DNA from: Trichoplax sp. H2
Lineage: Eukaryota > Placozoa > Uniplacotomia > Trichoplacea
Assembly: GCA_003344405.1 (NCBI GenBank)
Contig: NOWV01000427.1
Location: forward strand, 1 to 20,113
DNA length: 20,113 nt
Reading direction: 5' to 3'
Both the position numbers and the translations under genes were made by a program. Positions 1 to 11,000 of this stretch are shown here, in pieces (the stretch's first letter is position 1; each line of letters begins with the position of its first letter). The notes beneath the pieces were generated by a model that was not told the DNA's origin, did not search any database, and worked only from the letters and a program-made list of their open reading frames with translations.

Positions 1-960
1 CTAGTCTAGTCTATACCGTAGAGAGCTCCCTAATTGACGATGCTAAACCACTTTTCGGATGCACTACTGTAACTAGGATGGCGGATGATACTATGATTTA
101 CTTATTGGTAAATGTAAGGAGCTGCAGGAGATGTAATTCCATCATTTCTTTAAATGGAAAGACGTGGAGATTTCAATTGCAACCTTAAATAGTATCGTAC
201 TTTTATTGATTCCAATGTTTTCAATTTGTACATGGAATGAAACACTCCATGCGATTAACAACTTCATCTTATTGATACCACATTCAACACGATGAATTTT
301 ACCGTTGCGGAGTTCGCTAGTCTACCATCCATTCGCTGGCATAGCTTAGATTTATATGGACTATAAACTGCTTACAGACTGGAGAATCGATAGAACTAGG
401 AACAAATTGTCGCGTCTTATAATTTTAACATGATGGACTAATTCAAGCTCAAAAATTGGGCTCTCCTAATTACTTCAATTGTTCGTTTCGTCTTTACTAT
501 TTACTATTATTGCATGTTCGACCATAACGTATTTTGTGATAATAAAATATAGAAATAGAAAAGAAGGATTGATCGGTAACGACCTTCGAAATCGCATTGC
601 GAGGCTTGGCACAGTGCAAGTATGCAATTTCCGCGACAGTTCTTCGTCAAGCGCTCGCGCTCTGGCGTGAGAATGCGAGTTGACCGGGGATGCATCCATC
701 ATCGAGTGATAGGATCCTGTGCATACTTTACTTGAAACTATCGGTTGCCTACCTTTGGGCAGACATGCTGTTAACAGAAATTAAATTGGCCACATCGAAA
801 GACATGAGAAGGAATAGCAAAGCAAAATTGATAATCATGTACTGTAGTCAAGCTTCTTTTCGAAATTTGACTTGATTCGCCTCGCACTGTTTGCTGACTG
901 TTCGACTCTATTAACAATCTGCAAATTGAACAATTGGAATTACTAGATATTCCGGCAAAT
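1..960. other. Upstream region without a supported gene
   Basis: Frame 3 is open from the window edge to a TAA at 186-188 (61 codons). Its middle (LFGC ... IYLLVNV) faintly recalls the F-G strands of an Ig domain, so the end of a neighbouring gene is conceivable, but open runs of this length are expected by chance here. A TM-like frame at 470-670 has no ATG and no acceptor AG. I see no rRNA, tRNA or transposon signature. Confidence 0.3.
570..700. other. CpG-rich patch
   Basis: About 14 CpG dinucleotides fall in 130 bp (for example gcgctcgcgctctggcgtga near 651), while the surrounding DNA is AT-rich with few CpGs. This could be a small promoter-proximal island or a fragment of foreign or exonic DNA. 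No frame across it gives a recognisable domain. Confidence 0.4.
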
Positions 961-965
961 TATGC

Positions 966-972
966 TATATAA
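966..972 (+). promoter_or_regulatory. TATA-box-like element
   Basis: TATATAAGG lies about 40 bp before the ATG of a 32-codon ORF (1006-1104) and about 980 bp before the signal-peptide exon. It fits a TATA box by sequence, but such strings are frequent in AT-rich DNA. It could serve the small ORF, an untranslated leader of the Ig/FN3 gene, or neither. Confidence 0.3.
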
Positions 973-1005
973 GGTTTTGTGCCTCCTTTAGCATATTCTA
1001 GAAAG

Positions 1006-1104
1006 ATGGAGCACACAAAGCTAAGATTTAGCAAGCAAGCTTCCCTACCTACAAATATACATAATAGCTGCTCGATGGATTCAATGACGCAATTTGCCTA
1101 TTAA
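1006..1104 (+). CDS. Small ORF, 32 codons, unknown
   Basis: The ATG sits in a good context (AAAGATGG, A at -3 and G at +4) downstream of the TATA-like site. The product starts MEHTKLRFSKQASLP and is polar, with no signal peptide, membrane helix or known motif. It ends at TAA 1102-1104. It might be an upstream ORF in the leader of the Ig/FN3 gene or a chance frame; the latter is more likely on length alone. Confidence 0.2.
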   Translation: MEHTKLRFSKQASLPTNIHNSCSMDSMTQFAY

Positions 1105-1950
1105 ATAAGTATTCCGATATAGCTCAATTGAGGATACAGCGATAGTTTACGATGATACTGATTTGATCGATTGCTATTGCTATTTTCACTCTCCAATCAT
1201 CGCGATCGATCATTTTATTCGGTCAATCTATAGAATCATTGACGTAGATACATAAAAGTGTCCTTTCTTATCCTTTGCTATGACAACTAAATAAGGATAA
1301 TTATGACTAAATGAAGATTTTATGTCAGATCAACCATTACTACTATTCCCCTTTTAGATTATGAATTACAGCAGTGTATCACAGCTGGGATTACATTATA
1401 ATGAAATCCATTCTGTAAACCTATACATGAACATGAAACAAAGCTATTCTAAGCTACCTATAGCAAAATAAACTGAAATTGATTCCTAAAATAGGATAAA
1501 ACAACGTTAAATGTACATATAAAGTAATGAAAGAACCACAACTTCCCCCCCCCCTGCAAACGACCTTAACGTAAATTACAGCTTAAACATATTAGCCTTT
1601 AAATTGATTCCGATGGCCATGATGGTTTCTAAAATAGCAAGCCTTTGGTTATAGATTCTCTCTTATGACTATGTACGAATAGAAGTAATACTGAAGATTT
1701 GGACTAAAATTTGAATAGCTCTGAAGCAATGACCATATCTGTACAGGCTACTCCCTTGAATGATTAGTATCTAATTAATATCAAATTAGATTGAGATAAA
1801 AGTACCTTGATTCAAATTAGCTAGATCGACAATAAGCTGGTAGTAACTAGTTCTGCAGGAGAAATATCACGTTAGCATCGACCAAAGGAAAATAAATCTT
1901 TCACGGTAATCGAAGGTTAATATACTTTTACTAACTAGAGTTGCACAATA
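1105..1950. other. Non-coding DNA before exon 1
   Basis: All frames are broken by frequent stops. The one striking element is an uninterrupted run of ten C at 1545-1554, odd in such AT-rich DNA and prone to length variation. Core promoter elements for the Ig/FN3 gene may lie here but I cannot point to one. Confidence 0.4.
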
Positions 1951-2038
1951 ATGATGTGGAATTTGCAAGAAAAGAAACTGCCAAGAAGAATGATTGCCCT
2001 CTGGACAATTTGCTTGTTACTATGCTGTATACCAAAAG
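1951..2038 (+). CDS. Exon 1: signal peptide
   Basis: The first 29 codons give a basic n-region (residues 2-13, with KK and RR pairs) and a hydrophobic core IALWTICLLLCCI, a typical secretion signal. I chose the ATG at 1951 because it is the first of a pair and has A at -3; the ATGs at 1954 and 1990 would also keep the hydrophobic core. The exon ends CCAAAAG|gtgatc, phase 1, which matches all later exons. Upstream untranslated exons cannot be excluded. It follows about 850 bp of DNA with no clear coding content. Confidence 0.75.
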
Positions 2039-5000
2039 GTGATCCACAAATCTAATCGATTATGAAATAAGAGTATGTAGGTTTTGACTCGTAACGATTC
2101 ATACATTAAGATTTTAAGGCATGTTTCTGTCATACTGATTATCCCTTTATTTCTTCGACGATTTAACTTGGTGCTAATACATCAGTTATTTCATTTTTAA
2201 CCAGTGTAAGATAGTTAAACCAGAAAAGACTTCTATAATATCACTAAATTCTAACTAAAACACCATGCAAGAAGGAATTAAAAAGAATGACTTATAGTAT
2301 CGTTGCTTACAGTTCAAAGTTTAAAGCATGATGGCTAAGGCAACAATAATTAATTATGCCATACTACGGTAAGGTGGCGTTTTAGTATTTAGTTATTAGG
2401 CCACAATTTCATACTGTCATGTTCAATGGACACTATTGACATCTAATTTAGTTATAGTAGTAAGTTAATAAGATAGTAAATGATAAAAGTAAGCGAAGGA
2501 GATATACTATAGCTTTATTATAACTAACTACGATACTATGGCTTTCATATCATAATCAATTAATCTTTTGTGAGTACTATTTGGCATTTGATATATCCTT
2601 TACTTCTTGTACGAGACAACTTGTTATTAGTACATCAGCCATTCATCAGATTACTATAGTGTAAGATATTTAAAATCAGAGAAAGACGTTTATGTTACTA
2701 GTGAATTCTAACTAAAATAGTACAGAAGAAGGAATCAAAAACTAATCGATTGTAGTATCGTTGCTTATAATTTAAAACTTCAAATATGCTAATAAAGGTG
2801 ACGATAACTCTGCAGACTGCCATAAAATTTGGGGATTTGGTTATTAGTCTATAATTTCGTGCTATCATGTTAAATTGACATTATTGCTATTTATTTTAGT
2901 TATAACAGTGGGTTAATTAAATGGTAAATTATAAAAATGAACTATGGAGATCTATTAGAGTTGTATGGTAATTAACTACGGTAGTATGGCTTTCATATCA
3001 TAATTAATCTTTAGCGAATATATTGAAGACGTCTTCAGGAGAGTAGACTTTCAAGATTAATGCACTGCCAAGATATTGAAAAGAGATTATTTTCTAACTC
3101 ACTAGCCTATTACCAAACAATTTCTATAATTTATTCACTAGCAGATGGTTTGTTATTCAATCAAAGCTGAAGTACCCGTCATTTCTGTACTAAATTTATA
3201 AGACACAGCTAGCTAGCACATATTTTAACATCGTTTACGTGTTTTTTTCTTATCTTAATTTCTGCAAATTGCATGCCGAACATACACTTAATATAAATTC
3301 TACTACTGGGAATATCCAATTTCTAATCGTGTACAGAAGCCTATTCCTCCGACATGCAGGATATCGGTAAGTCGAACTTGATTAAATCCCTTCTACAACT
3401 TTAAATTGATCAATGTTTTTAATCACCTTGATTACGTTACTAGCTACAATCATACCTATCGGTACAGATTAAAATAGATGCAATGGAAATAGGCTATAAG
3501 TAAAGATGCAAGCCTTTTTTTATTATACTATATTATCCTTTTAGTACTAGCTTCAAAACTTTTTTATAATTTTAAATATCTTTACATAAAATTTATTGCA
3601 TCGAAAATGGGGCCTTCTAATGCTCTGTGAAATTAACTACCTTAAAACCTACACGTTGAAGTTAAAAATAAGTGATTAATTTTTCTTATCTTTTACGTAG
3701 CTTATCATTGTCAATCTTCTCAAAATTACTCGGAAAATTCCAGTAGCGCAGCAATTATTCAATTCGAAAACATTCCTTATCAATTTAACTCTTCCTCATT
3801 TTGTGTATCGAAGGATCAGCAAATTTTTTTTAACGTCCAACTCACAGGTTAGTCAAGTAAAGAAATTCGTTAATCTTTATTAGGCTTTGATCGTCCAATA
3901 TTGCTCTTGCAAGAATGTATACTTTTATGTCAAAGCTAGTATTAAATTTATAACAAAGCTATCGTCTATGCCAGATGTATATTTTCGCTCAAATTGAATG
4001 TACTTAGGATAAATCTGTAAAGGCAGATTTATCATAATGTTAATGGTAATGTATGTTGGAAGAATAATTTGATGGAAACACTTTTTAGTATTGATCTGAT
4101 GTTTACTATCATCCTTTAGTAACATTGACTGTATTAAAAGGTTTGTTCGTCTATAGATATTGATTATTTATCCAATAAGGCTTTGATATCATGAATTAAT
4201 GAAAGCTATTTAAAATCAACTTTCTTACTAGTTCGACGTATAAGAAGCTCCGGTTTAGACATCCAATAAGATTACTTTGATTACATTAAAGAGATATGAC
4301 TAGAGCTTAAATGTTTATTGGTAAAAATAAAAAGCACAGTAACTCAACATTGATGTAGTCTAAAATCAACGCGTTCGAGTATTTATTACATCCATGTTAC
4401 ATGGTTAAAGATAAAATGGAACTTTCCGTACGATTTTTGCTATAGCCGATAGAAAATAGCCTAGAAATCAGCTTATTTGAATAGACATTGGATCCATATA
4501 ATGCCATTCACTAGTAGCGTAAATAATAATTCAGCACTAATACAATTCAGAACTTATCCAATTTAAATCAAAAATTTTCAATAAACATGTATCTATATTA
4601 GGGGATGATTATGAAATTGAATATCCAGTGCTATAATATTTGATTTGATCGTATGCATTATTTAATATATTATAATGGAAACTTTATATTAAACATCTAC
4701 TTCATCATTTTTTTATCTTTCCATCAAATATTGATATAACTGTGGCCGCAGAAAACATGATCATTATTGCTAGCAAAATGAACTATATGTCCATTTTAAA
4801 ATCATGGTCATCAGTAATCTGTGGCGATCGAAAATCTCAATCTAGCAATACAACTACCACTTCGTTATTATTTCAATTTCCACTCGCATCTAATAATATG
4901 TTATTGAGCGATAGTTTTGTCTGCCAAAGTCGTCAAAAAAAGAATAGTCTCCGTGTTCAATTTCTGAGTGAGTAAAATTAGAGTGTAATTATTAATTAGG

Positions 5001-8000
5001 CTTGTGCTGTAATTGAAAAATCAATGCGTAACTTTATTAATCCTTACTTAAAATTAGCTCCCCCATCTCCTATTCGAAGCGTAATCGTTAACCAAATAGG
5101 TCTTGGATCAATTCAATTAAAACTAACGACATTCTATGGTCATTGCTCGAACTGGACATTTTTAATACATTATCCTGCATTGCCCTACCAGAATTATGGA
5201 AAGTTTAGATATAACTTATCTATACCAATCATTCGTCGTTCGTGTTCTTCCTATCTGTGTCAAATAAATGGACTATTACCTGGTAGAAAATATCCTTTAC
5301 ATATAGCAGTTATTAATCGCCATGGACGAAGTGATTTTGTATCTACTGTAGTATTGACGGCCGGTAAGTTAATAAATTGCAATTAACTACGAAGTAAAGT
5401 GATGAAATACTAGTTATAATGATCTATCACAGGTTAAGGTAATTATTGTTATCAACACTAACTTTAATTAGATTTCCCTAAACCTGCAATGATTAAAGAT
5501 GTTAATACAATCAAGGACAGGGCAATAATAACGTGGACAAAATCCGAAACTAGCTCCAAAATAGAAATCACGGACACTCTTCAATGTCAATGCCATATCA
5601 TTGATTCAAATTATAGGATAGTTTCATCGGAAAGCTTTCATCGAAGGCTTCGTAACATATCACGAATATCCCTTATTAATATTACCTCTGTTAAAAAGAA
5701 ATGGTGTACTTTTCAAATAGTCAGTCGTAATATCGTTGGATCTACTAATGGAACATTTGCTTACGTTTCTCCATATGGTAAGTAATTTAATTTAAAATAG
5801 TTTAAATGTAGTACAGTTGAATTGGCTATCGGCTTTTACTACAGTAATTCAGTTAAATTTAGTTTAATAAAACTTTAGTTAAGTTTATTTTAATAGATAA
5901 TTAGAGGATACCTTGGCATCTGTTGAGTTGAATGAAAGCAGCAAATATCAAGCAATATTTAATTACTTTTGATGCATTCATTTTCTCTTGAATATTCACC
6001 TTCACTATTTTCAAACTATAATGAGTAGCTGTAGCATAACTACAGGTTAATTAGGTCTCCTTACATTACTAAACCATTCTCAGTACCTGTCTTGAACGTG
6101 TCGAAATTTAAATCATGAAAAGTAGTAGCTCTATGACATATTCCTGGTACATAGTTTGATTATTTTAAAATCACAATACCTAAAAATCTGTTGGTTTAAT
6201 TGGTTAAATCATATTGAATAACTGGAACAATGTTTCCAAAATCTCGCAGCACTACCCTTAAGTTACCAATTTTTAATGTATTAACTCTTACTATTTCAAG
6301 TATAAACCCTATTTTTAGATAGTCAATGGGATCATATAATCTAAATTGTCCATTTTTGTCTAGAATTACAGTTTTATTTGTTCCTACCTGGAACTACCAG
6401 ATAATCTACGAAAGGATATCAGATATATTATAGCATACTATACTTTATTCGACATATTCCACTTTGTCCTAAGGCTTATTTAAGCACTAAACTTATATTT
6501 GCATCCTTTTCTGGTCCACTTTAGAATTTCTCTAGTCAATTTATTTTATTTTCTCTGTAAGATATTTGTCCGATACAGCTATTACTCTACCTTAATGCAG
6601 ATTCTCTAAATCTTAGGCTCAAAAAGTATCTCACTGTCTATCTATTGAGGAGTCTAAGCAAACATGTTTGGTAGTAAGTTGATACTGATCAATTTAACTG
6701 TGCTAAATCTGAATACCCAAGTGTTTAAGTATAAAAAAAATGATAAAATTTTATTTCCTGACGAAGAACAGATTTAAAGAAAGCTATTACGCAGTAAACT
6801 GATATTAATGTACTTCAATATACCATAATTAAATATCCCTTTATCGAGGAATGTCGATATGATCAAACTTCACTTGCTATATAGGAATAAGTTTAATCAC
6901 AGTGTTTTTGCAGCAATCAATAACTGTCTAGTTTTAAGTATGAAATATAACAACTAAATATAGAGTTAGAATCGTATGGAAAATATTCCTTGCTCTAGCT
7001 ACGAATAAATTTAAACACCATCTATTTTACCATCAATAAATGTTAGCCAATATAATAATTTAAATCATATTGTCGCATGCTTTTAGGATAGTTATGCTGC
7101 AGTAGTTACAATTTAGTATTTAACTTCTTCTTTCTGGTGCTTTAACTATTTGAAGAAATACTCAATGTCGATTGCGGATGCACATTCAATAGAATGTTGT
7201 AGGCTATAAACTACATTTAGTTTAATACATGTTATTCTGTACAAAATTTGTGCCAAAGTATTTCAATAATTTGTAGGTAACGAGGGCTAAATTTCGTCAA
7301 TTCATTACGCAATTGTTCTGTTTCAATTGTATTAAAATATTTTTGCATGATAACTTAACTAATGCAAGATATCGCTAATCATAAATTTCTGGTTTTGGGC
7401 AAATGAAATACTTTCCAATTCATGTGCTATTTATTAATCAATCAAATTGTTTATTAAATGGAAAATGGACACTGGAATTTATATTTATTTTAATCATAAG
7501 ACTATCGATTTTTCTAGTATATTGGAATATGGTCATCTGCTCTAGTTTCAATTTTTAACTGTTACTTTAATACTATGAGTAGATTAGAATTAATAAATTT
7601 TTCACGCTTTATCAGTTATTAATCATAAAATATCTATAGAATCAGCGACGTATACTAGTTCATTTAAACAAATTTTCTATAAGAAAAAGAAACCTCAATC
7701 AAAGTAATAACTATGATCACTTAACGCCAATTCTTTTAGTATCTTTCAGTATTCACTTATTACCTTCTTTGCGCTTTGTTACTAGATTGATATCAGCACT
7801 ACTAGTTTATAAATTTCGAAGTACTTCGAAATATGTATTGAAGCAAAGTTACAGATCTTTCAGGCCCGAATGTGACTTGGGAATATTATGTTTCCTAATC
7901 TTAACTTATTAAATCGTGATTTCATTTAGCTTGACTAAGTTCTATGCATCACTACTTTTTAATTTTCCAAACAAAGTATCTATTACACTACTCATGGATT

Positions 8001-11000
8001 CTGAGATTTGCTTTGTTTTTCAGATTCCAAATTCGGCCTGCAAATTGTGGTTATACAAGGTAAGGGATTACTATCAATTTACTTGCTAATCAAACATCGA
8101 ATGAACATTATAAATCTTGCCAGATATAATACAGAACTTACAGTAGTGATAGTACAAGCAAAAGAGCATATTTTCGTTATCCATATAGTGCCATTATAAT
8201 TATAGTTTAACGGAAATACGCATCAAAATCAAGTAGATATGTCAGTATAAACGCTGAGCGTAGACTTGTATGAATAGGATTACAGTTACAGTTATTCCAT
8301 CATTAAGTAAGATGGATTTTTATAATGAATTAGTAAAGTTACATTGCTACGTTTAGGTCGTTTTATTGAATGCCAAAATTTTTGCTGTATCAAACTAAAG
8401 TTATAAATTTTGTAATAATAGGAATATAATTCTATCTATTTAATTTTCTTTCTAAACATTAGATTCCAGTCTCATTTATTCCACTAATCTGATTAACATG
8501 TTTTATTATAATCGTACTGTTGTCGTTGGAAAAAACGCAAATGTGAGTGTCTATCATCAGAGTGGAAGTAAATACGTTAATGTATGGACATTTAGTCGCC
8601 AAGTAAGGGATTATCAAATCAACAACCGTATAACAACATTTTTACGATATGGCCAGCTACAATTACATAATGTTCAATATGATAATTCTGGAAAGTATAC
8701 ATGCAATGTCACCAATAACAACAACGTCGTCCGAAGACATAGCTTACAACTTAAAGTCGTTGGTACGTGAATACTATTCGATATTATTAACTAAACTAAA
8801 TAGCCATTTTAGTTAGTCATTTTCAATGGTAGCATAGAAATTATTTAGGAATCGACTGTATTTTATCTAGGTCTACCGCCACCAGTTATGCAAGTATTTG
8901 TCAAGTATATTGGTGATGAATTTTGCTTCCTCATCATTCGAGAAAGTAAAGCTATTCCATGGCGTCATCAAGTTGCCATCATAACTTATGATCTAAGCAT
9001 TGGTTTTCCATCATCTAGTGATGGTAATGTAACAAGTCCATATAATCATCGCTTACAGCAATTTCCTGGCTCGGAGTGGATATACAAAGTTGATCACTTA
9101 AAACCGAATTCTCGATATCGTCTACTCATTTATAACGTTAATGAGCAAGGATATAATCCGGCAGGCAAATCTTTAGTGATTAAAACTCAGGGTACAGGAA
9201 CAATAATGAGCATCGTATCATTTAATTTTAAAATAGCCGGCTAAATATAGGGTGGCTTATTCGCTTCAATATCTAATATCAACTTTTATCCAAACGTAGT
9301 CATCTTGATTTTGATTTTTTCCGTTAATACTTTTTACAACCGTAGGCAAGCCCCTTCAACCTAGTATCCATCAATGGCAAACAACTTCTCAAGCTATTCG
9401 TGTAAAATGGTCTGCTAATGACAATTTTCCAGGAAAGCATTCTGTTAATTGCCATGATGAAACAAGATACTTTATAAGTTATTCATGTTGTGGTAATGAC
9501 AGTCTTCCAATACAATTGCCTATTAATGCTACCCAAAATGGCGATATTAGTATTGCTGAGCTGAAAAACTTAGAAAGTCAAATAAGATATAAAATTACTA
9601 TTATAGCCGACAATAACTATGGGATGGTAGAAAGTCTTCCTGTTTGGGTAACGACTGAAGGTTAGTTTGTAATTTTATGCCTTTGAAATCGATCCGAGTT
9701 TGGTAATATTAGTTTAGGGCATTCTCTTTATTTTTTCTTTCAACCTTAGAAACTTAAACTGGCAGATAAATTTTATTCCTAAAGTATTCTCCATAATTCA
9801 GTTTATAGACTATTTATATCGCCAGCTCTTAATTTATGTGATTTCTTAGCGTATAACAATAATTTTATTTGTGCTAAATCGCTACAACTTACTCTCTTTG
9901 ATTACGTTTCTTTTTAAAGACTACTGCAGCTCCCTACTAAAATATTACTTAGGATTCAACTTATTGACCAGCTGCCATTTGAGATCTTGATTTATGATAG
10001 TTTTTAGCGTACATCAATTAGTTCATTTTTTCCGTCATGATATGGCTTACTCTAGCCTATCAAGTATCTTTCTATAGACTAATACAGCTCATTACTAAAG
10101 CATTACTGCGAATTCAATTTTTAAATTATTTACACTATCCAAACTTGATTTATAATATTCTTTGACATGCATCAATTATTTCATTTGTTTATAGAATGTA
10201 CATTAAAGTATTTGATATTTGGATAATTAAGATACTGACTATAGCTTTAAGATCAGTTTGCCAAAGCTTTTATGAGCGATAAAAAACTACAGTTACTTAT
10301 AACATGTTACAAACTAATTTCTCTATCCTACTTGGTATTAAGTTTGCTACGTCAAAAAGATAGCGTCTTCCGTAGCTCTATGGCTAGTCCTAATGCAACT
10401 GTACTCCTATGCATTTGATAGCCATTAATGCCGAATTTCTTATACTTCGCAGCGCTTGTATAAGGTAGTATTTTTCATCAGCTTATAACGAATTCCAGAA
10501 TAGTTACCACATAGTTTTGTGTACTTGATGACAGTTAATAATTGAAATGTCAGTTTTCTAATGGTAGAAACATATTGTAAGAGGAAAGGTTTGAGTTAAA
10601 TTATTTTCGAATATATTCTAAGAGGACGGGTTAGAGTTCAATCGTTTTCATATAAATTTATGCTAACTGAAGTAAAACAACTATAAGGTAAACCAATCAA
10701 TTCCTTAGAATCGCTACAGAATTAATAACATCCATAGACTATCGATAGATCAGCAAGTTGCAACGATAATTCTATAGCTTTTCATGCAAAGTTGAAAACT
10801 TCCCAGGAAGGGAATAGCTATTAAATTATTCATGCCTCACCTTAAAACTAAGCATTTAAGGCATATACTACTTGATCAACTAAAAATATTTCATGCGTCA
10901 TGATATTCTCTGATTTCACTTATAACACCTTTTTTGTAGAATATTTATAACAATTTTATCGTAGTACATCTCAAGTACATTTTACTTTAATACAAATATC

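Noticed and set aside
470-670. Frame encoding a membrane-like segment (LLFTIIACSTITYFVIIKY) and a Ser/Arg-rich tail
   Set aside because: It has no ATG at its start and no acceptor AG between the upstream stop (467) and the hydrophobic stretch, so it cannot be an exon by GT-AG rules; AT-rich DNA often gives hydrophobic frames.
475-702. Overlapping minus-strand frames across the CpG-rich patch
   Set aside because: Two frames overlap the same bases with no domain, signal or splice support; they are open mainly because the patch is GC-richer and has fewer stops.
690-875. 61-codon + strand frame starting at an ATG
   Set aside because: There is no recognisable motif, and its length is expected by chance; composition matches flanking non-coding DNA.
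3925-4125. 66-codon minus-strand frame inside intron 3
   Set aside because: It lies within an intron of a well-supported + strand gene, has no motif and no splice or promoter support.
8060-8199. Continuation of the frame beyond micro-exon 7
   Set aside because: A gtaagg donor ends the exon at 8059, and the following residues show no Ig or FN3 pattern, whereas exon 8 joins in the right phase.
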